From assembly GCA_022510865.1 (NCBI GenBank), contig JAFLSQ010000021.1, positions 1-38,557 of the forward strand: a stretch of DNA of 38,557 nucleotides, given 5' to 3'. This document shows positions 30,193 through 38,514 of the stretch, one piece after another. Numbering within the stretch: the first letter of the stretch is position 1; each line of letters opens with the position of its first letter. Both the position numbers and the translations under genes were made by a program. Source of the stretch: Treponema sp. Its GTDB lineage: Bacteria; Spirochaetota; Spirochaetia; Treponematales; Treponemataceae. The notes beneath the pieces were generated by a model. That model searched no databases. It saw only the letters and a list, made by a program, of their open reading frames with translations, and was not told the DNA's origin.

Positions 30193-31086
30193 TCACGACT
30201 TGGCAGAGCCATCAGAAAATTTCGCATACGCCCAGCGCACCACGGCAAGCGCATATTTCATCTGATTTTCTGGCACAAAAATATAATATTTCCTGTCGCC
30301 GGAAGTGAGCTGCAAAACGCTGTTTGAAACCGATGTGATTGCCGTGAGCGCAGAGAGCGGGAATTCGCAGTCGCCCTGCTTTGAGTAAAGCAGAACCCGC
30401 TGGCTGGTCACAACAAAATCGCCCTCGTTGTCTTTCTGAACCGTGTTCACGGCGAACAAAATGCGCTCGCCCTGCGCAAGCCGAAGCCCCAGAAAATGCA
30501 CCATCGGCAATTTTGACTCTGGCAGAAGCGGAAGTTTGTACTGATTTGTGTCCACATACGGATTCTCATAGCCGTGCTTCTTGCGATTGCCCACCAAATT
30601 CTGGATGATTATGAGCGCGAGAATCAGAAGGAAAAACAAAACCGCATACCACGCCTGACCGTTGCCCTTGTGCCTCTGCCGGGCCATGCTGCGCGGAAGC
30701 CTCTCCTGCTCCGGATTTTTCTCGCCGTTTTTTCCGTTGTTCCTTGGCGACTCAGGCTCAAAATCCGCGCCATCGCCATTTTTTTTGGTACGGCCGTCTT
30801 TGTCCGCATCGCGCTCAGTTTTCTTGCCGCCGCCGGAATCAAACGCCGTGTAGCCGCCAGAATATCCGCCGGGAAGCCCGATTCCGCCGGTGTTGTACGA
30901 CGGCTCAATAAGCAGAAACAGCACCACAAGGACGATGTAAAGCAGTCCGAGCACGGAAGTCAGAATGATTTTTAGCTTTTTCTTCCATTCTGTGGAGAAC
31001 CACATGAGGGCAAGCCCCAGAGGAACAAGAATCACTGTGCAAAAGCAGATTATTGTGATGATTGAAAAAACTCTGTTTTTTTGCAT
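30193..31086 (-). CDS. Membrane protein with C-terminal PH-like domain, unknown function
   Basis: The protein has 297 residues. Two N-terminal helices (about 8-30 and 42-62), a Gly-rich and then highly charged disordered linker (about 65-140), a third helix (YAVLFFLLILALIIIQNLV) and a C-terminal beta domain (GLRLAQGERILFAVNTV ... DFVVTSQRVLLYSKQG) that resembles bacterial PH/YdbS-type domains. The ATG overlaps the end of the btuD-like gene by 37 bases, so it is probably co-transcribed with that system. Function unknown; nothing in it links it to cobalamin directly. Confidence 0.75.
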   Translation of the reverse strand: MQKNRVFSIITIICFCTVILVPLGLALMWFSTEWKKKLKIILTSVLGLLYIVLVVLFLLIEPSYNTGGIGLPGGYSGGYTAFDSGGGKKTERDADKDGRTKKNGDGADFEPESPRNNGKNGEKNPEQERLPRSMARQRHKGNGQAWYAVLFFLLILALIIIQNLVGNRKKHGYENPYVDTNQYKLPLLPESKLPMVHFLGLRLAQGERILFAVNTVQKDNEGDFVVTSQRVLLYSKQGDCEFPLSALTAITSVSNSVLQLTSGDRKYYIFVPENQMKYALAVVRWAYAKFSDGSAKS

Positions 31087-31862
31087 TGGAACGGCACTCC
31101 GTAAATTTGCTCCAGAATTTCCGTCCTCATGATTTGTGAGGCGGACCCGCTGATGATGCCGCCCGCAGACAGCATATTCATTTTATCGGCAAACTGCGCC
31201 GCAAGATTTATATCATGCACAGAAACAAGAATTCCAAGGTTGCGCTCGGCAGAAAGTTTTTTGAGCAGAGCCATAAGATGCGGCTCATAGACAAAATCCA
31301 GGGAAGCGGAAGGCTCATCCATCAGGAGGAAATTTGTGCCCTGCGTGATGGCGCGGGCAATCCGTACTTTCTGGAATTCCCCGCCCGAAAGCGTGTGCAC
31401 CGTGCGCTCCGCAAAATCCGCGATGCCAAGACACCGCAGACAGTCACGCGCGGCCTCGTAATCCGCATGAGAATACGCGCCGGACGAAAAAGCGTAACGC
31501 GCCTGCACCACATAATCCAGAACAGAAAAATTCCACGCGCAGGTTTCGCTCTGCTGAAGATACGCCACAACGCGGGCGCACTCTTTTCTTGCCAGCGAAC
31601 GCAGAGAAATTTCCCGCTGATTTTTTTGACCCGAGTCTGGAAAATCAGGGTTGCTGTCATCCGCAAGAATTACGTCCCCGGATTTTACGGCAAGCCCCGG
31701 GTGAGGCACGCCCGCCAAAAAAGAGAGCAGCGTGGATTTTCCGCTTCCGTTCGGGCCGCACAGACACGAGAATTCGCCCTGCCTCAGCGAGAGCGTGACG
31801 TTTTGCAGCACTTGTTTTTTGCCGTAAAAAGCGTTCAGATTGCGGCACAGAATTTTTTGCAT
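31050..31862 (-). CDS. ABC transporter ATPase of the cobalamin/iron-siderophore (BtuD/FecE) type
   Basis: The protein has 270 residues from ATG 31862; an upstream extension by 86 codons would run back through the permease gene and is rejected. Walker A is GPNGSGKST (36-44), the signature HTLSGGEFQKVRIARAI, Walker B FLLMDEPSASLD and the switch SVHDIN. It pairs with the BtuC/FecC-type permease that ends 11 bp upstream. There is no SD; a TGTGATACAAT box, partly formed by the permease stop codon, ends five bases before the ATG. Confidence 0.9.
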   Translation of the reverse strand: MQKILCRNLNAFYGKKQVLQNVTLSLRQGEFSCLCGPNGSGKSTLLSFLAGVPHPGLAVKSGDVILADDSNPDFPDSGQKNQREISLRSLARKECARVVAYLQQSETCAWNFSVLDYVVQARYAFSSGAYSHADYEAARDCLRCLGIADFAERTVHTLSGGEFQKVRIARAITQGTNFLLMDEPSASLDFVYEPHLMALLKKLSAERNLGILVSVHDINLAAQFADKMNMLSAGGIISGSASQIMRTEILEQIYGVPFQCKKTEFFQSSQ

Positions 31863-31867
31863 AGCAT

Positions 31868-31878
31868 ATTGTATCACA
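31868..31878 (-). promoter_or_regulatory. -10-like box before the BtuD-type gene
   Basis: TGTGA-TACAAT on the minus strand overlaps the permease stop codon and ends five bases before the ATG. It may be an internal leaderless promoter. Confidence 0.35.
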
Positions 31879-32956
31879 AACTGCGGCGCTGTGTTAGGCA
31901 GAGCGACAGAAAAAACGGCACGCCAAGAATTGAGGTGATTATTCCGGCGGGCAGTTCGGAGGGAGCAATCACGACGCGCGCAAGAGTGTCTGAAAGCAGA
32001 AGAAGAGCCGCGCCAAAAATCATGCTCAAAGGGATTAGTGTACGGGAACGCGGGCCGGAAAGTTTCCTCACGATGTGGGGCGCAATCAGTCCCACAAACC
32101 CGATTGTTCCGCCGGCGCAAACGCCCGCGCTCACGGCAAGCGCACCCGAGACCAGAACCATCACGCGGAGTTTTGTGACCTCAACGCCAAGAGATGACGC
32201 AGAGACCTCGCCGCTGGCAAGCAAATCCAGCGGGGCAGAAATTGCCAGCATGATTGCAACCGATGCGGCCGCAGGAATCAGGATAAAAATCAGTTCTTTC
32301 CAGCCACGGCCGTTAAAACTGCCAAGAATCCAGGCGTAAATCGAATGGAATTCTTTGTTCGCGGTCAGAAGAATCATTGATGAGATTGATGAGTAAAGCG
32401 TGCCGAGCGCGGTTCCGCAAATCAGAAGCATTGCGGGATTGTTCCGGCCTGCCCGCGTGAACGCAAGGGTTGTCACAAGAACGCCAGCTCCGAGCGCGCC
32501 CGCAAACGCAAAAAAATTCACCGGCGAAAGAATCAGCGCGGGAAACGCGGTTTTTGCGGCAAGGGCAGAAAATCCTGCGCCGGACGCGCCAAGCCCAAGG
32601 ACGCTCGCACACACCGCGCCAAGTGTCGCGCCGGAAGAAATGCCCATTATGCCCGGCTCTGCAAGCGGATTGCGGAAAAAAAGCTGGAAAACCGCGCCGC
32701 TTCCTCCGAGCAGAATGCCGGTGACAAGGACGAGCAGCGTTCTTGGAAGCCTAATGCTCAGAAGGATTGTTTTTTCAAAGCGATTTTCGCCCGCGCCAAA
32801 AATTGAAAGGAAAGAAATGCGTGTCGCGCCAAAAACAAGGGAAAGAATCAGCGAGAAAATCAGAAGAAAGAAGAGAATCAGAAAAACGATTGCGCTCCTG
32901 CGGCCTGCTCCCGAGTTTCTGGCTTTGCCGCGCGCACAAAAAAATATTTTTCTCAT
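31874..32956 (-). CDS. ABC permease of the FecCD/BtuC family
   Basis: The protein has 360 residues with about ten membrane helices. The family pieces RLPRTLLVLVTGILLGGSGAVFQLFFRNPLAEPGIMGISSGATLGAV and CAGGTIGFVGLIAPHIVRKLSGPRSRTLIPLSMIFGA are clear. It forms the channel for cobalamin, haem or siderophore import. The gene begins three bases after the binding-protein gene ends, so the order is btuF-btuC-btuD like. Confidence 0.93.
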   Translation of the reverse strand: MRKIFFCARGKARNSGAGRRSAIVFLILFFLLIFSLILSLVFGATRISFLSIFGAGENRFEKTILLSIRLPRTLLVLVTGILLGGSGAVFQLFFRNPLAEPGIMGISSGATLGAVCASVLGLGASGAGFSALAAKTAFPALILSPVNFFAFAGALGAGVLVTTLAFTRAGRNNPAMLLICGTALGTLYSSISSMILLTANKEFHSIYAWILGSFNGRGWKELIFILIPAAASVAIMLAISAPLDLLASGEVSASSLGVEVTKLRVMVLVSGALAVSAGVCAGGTIGFVGLIAPHIVRKLSGPRSRTLIPLSMIFGAALLLLSDTLARVVIAPSELPAGIITSILGVPFFLSLCLTQRRSL

Positions 32957-32959
32957 AAA

Positions 32960-33823
32960 TTATCCGGCAAGAATGCTGTTCAGCTCCTGCACGCACTCTC
33001 CTATTCGCGTTGCGGGGCGTGAGAATTTTGTGTCGTCAATGATGAAAATCCTGCTGTTTTTGACAGCGGGGATTTCCTGCCAGCCGGGGCGTATTCGCAC
33101 TTGCTCCGGGGTGATGCCGTTTGAGCGCGTCAGAAGAATCACGTCCGGCGCGCGCGCGATTATCGCCTCCTCGCTCACAATCGGGTAAGGCTCATCAACA
33201 TCGCCAAAAATATTCGTGCCGCCCGCCGCAGCAATCACGTCGTGGATGAAAGAGCGGGAGCCGGGCGACATGAACGGCGAGTTCCACACCTCATAAAAAA
33301 CCGTGATTTCCCGCCCGAATTCAGCAATTCCCGCGATTTCCCGCCTTATTTTTGCAATTACCTCACGGCCTTCTTCCTGGTGGCCGGTCAAAAAAGAAAT
33401 CTCCTCGATTTCCTGCAAAACCGCCTGAATGCTGTCTCCAAAAGAAAGATAGCAGGCAATCCCGCAGGATTCCAGCGGCTCAACCAGAAAATCGTGCATT
33501 CCGCGCGTCATGTAAACAAAATCCGGCTCTAACGACAGGATTTTCTCAAGGCTCAGGGTCTTGCCGTCAAATCCGCCCACCGCAGGCTTTTCCCGCGCGC
33601 GCTCGGGGAAGTCAGAGAAATCAGAGACCGCAACAATCTGATTTTCCGCCCCCACCGCGTAAAGAATTTCTGTTGCGGAAGGCGAAAGCGTGATAATCCG
33701 CCCGGGAATTTTTGTCTGTGGCGATTTCTCCGCCTTTTTTGAGCAGCCGGCAAAAATCATCGGAAAAAGCAGGGAAATCAGCGTGAGAAGCCTTGAAAAA
33801 TCAGGTTTTCGCATAAAAATCAT
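32960..33823 (-). CDS. BtuF-like substrate-binding lipoprotein (probably cobalamin)
   Basis: The protein has 287 residues. A signal with IFAGC lipobox (Cys27) is followed by IITLSPSATEILYAVGAENQIVAVSDFSDFPERAREKPAVGGFDGKTLSLEKILSLEPDFVY, the beginning typical of BtuF and related class-III binding proteins. GGAG precedes the ATG. It lies 18 bp after pyrE and immediately before the permease. Cobalamin is favoured over iron-siderophore because of this BtuF-like start and because a B12-dependent methionine synthase reactivation protein is encoded divergently next door; this is inference. Confidence 0.85.
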   Translation of the reverse strand: MIFMRKPDFSRLLTLISLLFPMIFAGCSKKAEKSPQTKIPGRIITLSPSATEILYAVGAENQIVAVSDFSDFPERAREKPAVGGFDGKTLSLEKILSLEPDFVYMTRGMHDFLVEPLESCGIACYLSFGDSIQAVLQEIEEISFLTGHQEEGREVIAKIRREIAGIAEFGREITVFYEVWNSPFMSPGSRSFIHDVIAAAGGTNIFGDVDEPYPIVSEEAIIARAPDVILLTRSNGITPEQVRIRPGWQEIPAVKNSRIFIIDDTKFSRPATRIGECVQELNSILAG

Positions 33824-33841
33824 AGAAACTCCGCAAAAAAG

Positions 33842-34534
33842 TCACGGCCTTTGCGCGCCCCACTGCGCGTAATACACGTCAAGCTCTTTTTTTATCTCGT
33901 CCGTGATGATTTTTTTGTCGCCCTCGGAATAAAGCGCGGTCATCACATCGGTCATTGAGACAATTGCGCGGGCAGGAAAGCCGTATTTTTCGGTGATTGC
34001 CTCCAGCGCGGATTTCTGGCTGTCTGGGGCACGCTCCTCGCGGTCAAGGCTCACAATCTCACCGATGATTTTGATTGCTCCGGCTGTGCTCTCCATCGCC
34101 CTGATTTTTGGATAAACCTCTTCGATTGATTTGCCGCTTGTGGTCACGTCCTCAATAATCAGGACGCGCTCGCCATCCTGAATTTTGTGGCCAAGAATCG
34201 CGCCTTTGTCCGCGCCGTGGTCTTTCTCTTCCTTGCGGTCACAGCAATATTTAATCTCTTTGCCGTAAAGCTCGCTGTACGCAATTGCAGTCGCAACCGC
34301 CAGAGGAATTCCCTTGTACGCCGGGCCAAAAAACACGTCAATGTCATCGCCAAAATTCTGATGGACTGCCTGCGCGTAATATTTTCCAAGCCTCGCAAGC
34401 TGCCCGCCAGAAACGTAGCCGCCCGCATTCATAAAAAACGGGGATTGCCTGCCGCTTTTGAGCGTGAACGAGCCGAATTTAAGCACACCGCATCCGACCA
34501 TAAAATCAATGAATTCTTTCTTGTAATTTTCCAT
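33842..34534 (-). CDS. pyrE: Orotate phosphoribosyltransferase
   Basis: The protein has 230 residues. It joins orotate and PRPP to make OMP. The PRPP-binding motif is RVLIIEDVTTSGKS (123-136); FGPAYKGIPLAVATAIAYSE and KEEKDHGADKGAILG (catalytic flexible-loop Lys) are also present. It heads the btuFCD-like run. No SD precedes the ATG; TGC-TAGAAT ends six bases upstream, so a leaderless mRNA is likely. In the opposite direction, 89 bp away, begins the methionine-synthase reactivation protein. Confidence 0.95.
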   Translation of the reverse strand: MENYKKEFIDFMVGCGVLKFGSFTLKSGRQSPFFMNAGGYVSGGQLARLGKYYAQAVHQNFGDDIDVFFGPAYKGIPLAVATAIAYSELYGKEIKYCCDRKEEKDHGADKGAILGHKIQDGERVLIIEDVTTSGKSIEEVYPKIRAMESTAGAIKIIGEIVSLDREERAPDSQKSALEAITEKYGFPARAIVSMTDVMTALYSEGDKKIITDEIKKELDVYYAQWGAQRP

Positions 34535-34540
34535 GCCGAT

Positions 34541-34549
34541 ATTCTAGCA
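34541..34549 (-). promoter_or_regulatory. Extended -10 of pyrE, leaderless type
   Basis: TGC-TAGAAT on the minus strand ends six bases before the ATG. TTTACC 18 bp upstream is a possible -35. Confidence 0.55.
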
Positions 34550-34622
34550 GAAATCCTGCATTCAGGTAAACTCTTTGAAAACACGCGGATTTGTGAGATA
34601 ATCATGCCGACTGCGAGGATTT

Positions 34623-35228
34623 ATGGGCGCGATTTTTTTATTTCCCGGCAAAGAAATTTTCTCTGATGGCACAACGCAGATTGCCCGCGCACTTGGCTAC
34701 ACACGCTCCGCCGGGCCATCTGCAGAAATTTCCACGCTGATTGAGAAAGCCTCGCTGGAGATGCAGGCGGTTCTGAATCCGCAGGCTGTTTTTGAGATTT
34801 TTGATTTGACCGCAGAGGCCGCAAAAATCACTTTTGCAGATGTGACGATAAATTCCCGGAATCTTGGCGAGAACCTCAAAGGCTGCACAAAAATCGCGCT
34901 GCTTGCGGCGACAATCGGGCCGCAAGTAGACAGGCTCATCCTCAAGAATTCCAGAACGAACCCCGCCTACGCAAGCGTTCTTCACGCGGCGGGCGCGGTT
35001 CTCATTGAGCAGCTTGTGGATTTTGTGAATGATGAGATAAAAAAAATTGCCCGGGAAAACGGGCAGCAAACCCGCCCGCGCTACAGTCCGGGTTTTGGCG
35101 ATGTTCCGCTGCAAATCCAGCGGGATTTTTTCCGCCTGCTCCCGTGCGCCAGAATCGGGCTGAGCCTGATGGACACGCTGATTATGGCGCCCGAAAAATC
35201 CGTGACGGCATTCGTCGGGCTGCTCTGA
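34623..35228 (+). CDS. Stand-alone methionine synthase (B12) activation-domain protein
   Basis: The protein has 201 residues. RPRYSPGFGD (151-160) and LIMAPEKSVTAFVG (187-199) are the two halves of the MetH activation-domain active site (RPxPGYGD, MxPxKSVTA) that binds SAM and reactivates cob(II)alamin. Here it is separate from any MetH homocysteine, folate or cobalamin domain, as in organisms with split methionine synthase. The N-terminal 60 residues (LFPGKEIFSDGTTQIARALGYT) are a helical lead-in. GAGGA precedes the ATG, and an extended -10 TGTGA-GATAAT is found about 20 bases upstream. It is divergent from pyrE-btuFCD. The other MetH parts are not in the window. Confidence 0.85.
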   Translation: MGAIFLFPGKEIFSDGTTQIARALGYTRSAGPSAEISTLIEKASLEMQAVLNPQAVFEIFDLTAEAAKITFADVTINSRNLGENLKGCTKIALLAATIGPQVDRLILKNSRTNPAYASVLHAAGAVLIEQLVDFVNDEIKKIARENGQQTRPRYSPGFGDVPLQIQRDFFRLLPCARIGLSLMDTLIMAPEKSVTAFVGLL

Positions 35229-35290
35229 TTTTCCCTTGCGATTTCCCGGCGTTCCCGGCAAGTTAAATTGGTTTTGCGCAGAAAACGGCG

Positions 35291-35308
35291 CGTCCGCGCA
35301 AGCGGACG
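35291..35308. other. GC-rich hairpin with GNRA-type loop
   Basis: CGTCCGC-GCAA-GCGGACG, perfect 7-bp arms. It lies between convergent genes. No U-run follows, so termination is uncertain. Confidence 0.5.
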
Positions 35309-35363
35309 TTCGGGCAAAACTGTCTTGCAGAAAACGCATGAAAATCGGCTTGGAAGGCTTTCT

Positions 35364-35394
35364 GCTGATTTTAAACCCGGGGATTAAAATCAGC
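35364..35394. terminator. Inverted repeat downstream of the phosphohexomutase gene
   Basis: GCTGATTTTAA (35364-35374) and TTAAAATCAGC (35384-35394) are perfect 11-bp arms with a 9-nt loop, about eight bases after the mutase stop codon. It could serve both converging genes. The remainder of 35229-35402 holds nothing recognised. Confidence 0.5.
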
Positions 35395-35402
35395 GTGGAA
35401 TT

Positions 35403-36905
35403 TCAGCTCAGGCAAGTGCGGTCAAGTTTGTCAAATCCGTCTGTGAGTTTGCGGGCAATCTCGATGAGTTTTGCGAGGTCGCCTTTTCGCGCGCCCTCAA
35501 TGTTCAGCGGCATGACCGGGTCGTGCAGAGAAAGGCGCAGGAGCATCCAGCCTTGCACGTCATCGCCTTTGAAAGAAAGCCGCACGCCCTCAAAAGATTC
35601 GGGCATCTCGTATTCTGCCTCAACCGCGCGGCGTTTGAATTCCGTAAGGACGCGCTTTCCGTAGGTCTTGAAATCCTCATCGTTGATTTTAAAGCGGTAT
35701 TCGCCCTCCTCAACCAAAGGAGGCAGTCGCTCAATCAGGCTGTCAAGTTTTTTGCCCGATGACGCGGCCTGAACCAGGGCAATCACAAGTTTTACCGCCA
35801 GAAATGCGCCATCATCCAAAAAATAGTTGTCTTTTAGCGCGCCGTGACCGCTTGTCTCCATCGCGAGCGGCGCGACAATCCCGCTGGCGTTCAGCTCTTT
35901 CTGCTTGTTGATGACGTTCTTGTAGCCGCGCATATAGCACAAATGCTTTAGACCAAGCACGTCCTGCAAAAAATAAGTGAGGCGGTCGCTTGTAACGCTG
36001 TCTGTGATGATTGTGCTGCCCGGATATTCTGGGGCAAGGATTGCTGCAATCATTGCGATGATTGAATCACGATTGACCTCGCTGCCGTCGCTCAGAACCG
36101 CGCTCATGCGGTCCACGTCCGTGTCAAAAATCAGTCCTAAATCCGCTTTGTTTTTTAAAACCGCGCCACGGATTGCCTCCATCGCCGCCTTGTTCTCGGG
36201 ATTTGGAATGTGATTTGGGAACATTCCGTCCGGCTCCAGAAACTGGCTTCCCGAAGTGTCCGCGCCGAGCGGCGAGAGAATTCTGTCCACAAAAAACCCG
36301 GACGCGCCGTTTCCGCTGTCCACCACGATGTGCAGGCCGTCAAGAGGCTTTTCGCCTTTGTTCAGCGGACGCAGCGCATCAGAAATTTTCTGGCGCAGAT
36401 AATCCGCGTAAATTGTGATTAAATCGGCTTTCTGCACGTTAAAATTCACCGGGGCAGGATTCAGAAGCCCGGCTAATCCCAAGATTTCGGTGATGTCATC
36501 GTGCTCAAGTCCGCCGTCGCCATCAAAAAATTTAATTCCATTGCGATTGAAAGGCAGGTGACTGGCTGTAATCATCGCGGAGCCGTTGAAATTCGTCTCC
36601 GGAAAAACGATGGACATGAACATTGCGGGTGTAGTTGCCATGCCGCAGTCTGTTACGGACGCGCCCGCAGAGAGCATTCCTTCCATCAGCGCGTCGGCAA
36701 GCGCGGGGCCTGTCACGCGCGAATCACGGCCAACGCCAAGGCGCAGGGCTGTGGCATCCACATCAAGTTTGTTCGCAAGCCAGCTTACAAACGCGCAGCC
36801 AATCTGCTTTGCAATCTGCGGGGTGAGCGTCACGCTCTCGCCGGCAACGCCCTCAATCGCAACACCACGAATATCGCTTCCGTTCTGCAACTTCATCAAA
36901 TCCAT
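35403..36905 (-). CDS. Phosphomannomutase/phosphoglucomutase
   Basis: The protein has 500 residues from the Met used here, with AAGGACGG five bases upstream; a 30-codon longer form has no support and would start in the promoter. It interconverts hexose 1- and 6-phosphates through a phosphoserine. The catalytic serine is Ser115 in TASHLPFNRNGIKFF (most family members have TASHNP, so Leu replaces Asn); the metal loop is DTDVDR (261-266); the sugar-specificity loop is METSGHGALKDN (around 350), and FKGDDVQGWMLLRLS near the C-terminus holds the phosphate site. It is monocistronic on the minus strand. Substrate preference (mannose or glucose) cannot be read from this. Confidence 0.92.
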   Translation of the reverse strand: MDLMKLQNGSDIRGVAIEGVAGESVTLTPQIAKQIGCAFVSWLANKLDVDATALRLGVGRDSRVTGPALADALMEGMLSAGASVTDCGMATTPAMFMSIVFPETNFNGSAMITASHLPFNRNGIKFFDGDGGLEHDDITEILGLAGLLNPAPVNFNVQKADLITIYADYLRQKISDALRPLNKGEKPLDGLHIVVDSGNGASGFFVDRILSPLGADTSGSQFLEPDGMFPNHIPNPENKAAMEAIRGAVLKNKADLGLIFDTDVDRMSAVLSDGSEVNRDSIIAMIAAILAPEYPGSTIITDSVTSDRLTYFLQDVLGLKHLCYMRGYKNVINKQKELNASGIVAPLAMETSGHGALKDNYFLDDGAFLAVKLVIALVQAASSGKKLDSLIERLPPLVEEGEYRFKINDEDFKTYGKRVLTEFKRRAVEAEYEMPESFEGVRLSFKGDDVQGWMLLRLSLHDPVMPLNIEGARKGDLAKLIEIARKLTDGFDKLDRTCLS

Positions 36906-36966
36906 AAAATCCGTCCTTAAAAGATTTTTGCGGTCACGCCACAAAAGGCATCCGCCAATCATTCTG

Positions 36967-36995
36967 ATTATAAAGCCTAAATTCGGAAACAACAA
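36967..36995 (-). promoter_or_regulatory. Promoter of the phosphohexomutase gene
   Basis: -35 TTGTTG (36990-36995), 17-bp spacer, -10 TATAAT (36967-36972) on the minus strand. The leader is about 55 nt. Confidence 0.5.
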
Positions 36996-37081
36996 CAGGA
37001 AAATCCTGTGATAGCATGGAGTAAAGTTTTCTGGCCATTCAGCGTGGGCTATCAGCTGGCGTTCTAAATCATCTTAAAATT

Positions 37082-37114
37082 AAAAGGCGCGGCTCAAAGA
37101 GCCGCGCCTTTTTT
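37082..37114. terminator. Terminator of the ketosynthase gene
   Basis: The arms GGCGCGGCTC (37086-37095) and GAGCCGCGCC (37099-37108) with a 3-nt loop have A4 before and T6 after. It serves the minus-strand fabF-like gene and would also stop plus-strand transcription. Nothing else is seen in 36996-37181. Confidence 0.9.
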
Positions 37115-37181
37115 GTGTAAATAAAACGGAATTTCCGCCGGAAAATCGCATGAGCGACTTCCGCGCGATGCAGTTTTCAGC

Positions 37182-38450
37182 CTACTGGCCGTTCCATTTT
37201 CTGAAAATCAAGCTGGTGTTCACGCCGCCGAACGCAAAATTGTTGGCCATGACATATTCCGTGTCGATTTTTCTGCCCTCGCCGGTGATGTAATCCAGCG
37301 GAGCGCATTCCGGGTCAAGGTTCACAAGGTTCACGTTCGGGTGAAACCATCCCTCGTTCATCATATTGATTGTAAGCCAGCTTTCCACGCAGCCGCACGC
37401 GCCCAGAATGTGCCCGATGTAGCTTTTTGTAGAACTGATTGGCACGGCTTTTCCGAACGCCTTATAAACCGCCTGCGTCTCAGAAATATCTCCGTGAGGA
37501 GTCGCCGTTCCGTGCGCGTTCACATAACCAATCTTATCCTTGCTGATTCCTGCGTCCTCAATCGCCATCTCAAGGCACTTTGCCTGAGTCTCGCTGTTCG
37601 GCGATGTGATGTGAGAGCCGTCCATGTTCGTTGCGAATCCCGCGACCTCGCAGTAGATTTTTGCGCCGCGTTTCACGGCGTGCTCCAAATCCTCAAGGAT
37701 GACTGTGCCCGCGCCCTCCCCGATTACAAGACCGTCTCGGTCTTTATCAAAACATTTCGGAGTCTGCTCGGGGGTTTTGTTCAGGCAGCTTGTCGCACCG
37801 AGCGTGTCAAAAATCGCCGCGTCCGGGGCAGAAAGCTCCTCCGCGCCGCCACAAATCATGATTTCCTGACGGCCGTCCTCAATCGCCTCATAACCATAGC
37901 CGATGGACTGGCTTCCGGAAGTGCAGGCTGTGTCCGTCACAATCACACGACCGCGAATCTGCCAGTAGACGCTCATGTTGCAGGCGTTGGTCTGCGGCAT
38001 GGCCTTGATGTAAGTCTGGCTGTTCAGGTGGGATGAGTCGCCGGTCTCGACCATTTTTGCCAAATCGCCGATTGCGTCCATGCTGCCCATGCAGGTTCCG
38101 TATGCGATGCCGGTGCGGCCGTTCTTCAGCTCCTCAATCACATCCTCGCCGTCCTCGGTGAGAAATCCCGCCATGCGTAGCGCGTCATGCGTAGAAAGAA
38201 GTCCAAGAATCGCAACGCGCCCCATTCCGCGGATTTTCTTGCGCGGAAAATTCGGAATCTCGCCGTCATAGGGGCAGGCAAGCCGGGTGTTCATTTTTGT
38301 GTATCTTTCCCACTCCGGCATATAACGGATTTTATTCTTACAAGTCCTAAGATTCGCATAAGCGGTTTCCCAGTCCCGACCAAGGGCAGAAACCATGCCG
38401 CCACCAGTAATCACAACGCGGCGCTTTCCATTCGGTTTTGTAAATTCCAT
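37182..38450 (-). CDS. FabF-like 3-oxoacyl-ACP synthase
   Basis: The protein has 422 residues from ATG 38450, seven codons inside a longer frame; TTGGAG supports this start. The condensing triad is complete: Cys176 in DTACTSGSQSIGYGYEAI, His313 in NAHGTATPHGD and His347 in KSYIGHILGACG. It elongates acyl-ACP with malonyl-ACP. The active-site surround (ACTSGSQSIGYGYEAI, CGGAEEL) is like ketosynthases of aryl-polyene-type clusters rather than primary FabF, which is a resemblance by eye only. A 64-bp gap separates it from the gene at the right edge, which reads in the same direction. Confidence 0.9.
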   Translation of the reverse strand: MEFTKPNGKRRVVITGGGMVSALGRDWETAYANLRTCKNKIRYMPEWERYTKMNTRLACPYDGEIPNFPRKKIRGMGRVAILGLLSTHDALRMAGFLTEDGEDVIEELKNGRTGIAYGTCMGSMDAIGDLAKMVETGDSSHLNSQTYIKAMPQTNACNMSVYWQIRGRVIVTDTACTSGSQSIGYGYEAIEDGRQEIMICGGAEELSAPDAAIFDTLGATSCLNKTPEQTPKCFDKDRDGLVIGEGAGTVILEDLEHAVKRGAKIYCEVAGFATNMDGSHITSPNSETQAKCLEMAIEDAGISKDKIGYVNAHGTATPHGDISETQAVYKAFGKAVPISSTKSYIGHILGACGCVESWLTINMMNEGWFHPNVNLVNLDPECAPLDYITGEGRKIDTEYVMANNFAFGGVNTSLIFRKWNGQ

Positions 38451-38514
38451 ATTCGTACTCCAATCGCTCAAAACTTATTGAACACAGATTACAACAAAAA
38501 TGGATAAATTACAA

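Noticed and set aside
31215..32339. A 374-codon open frame on the plus strand opposite the btuC-btuD genes
   Set aside because: It is antisense to two well-supported transporter genes, has no recognisable domain and no SD, and is rich in Arg/Ala as expected of a shadow frame in GC-richer DNA.
33067..33372. Start choice for short frames in the binding-protein region
   Set aside because: Plus-strand frames opposite the BtuF-like gene are Arg/Pro-rich shadows with no SD.
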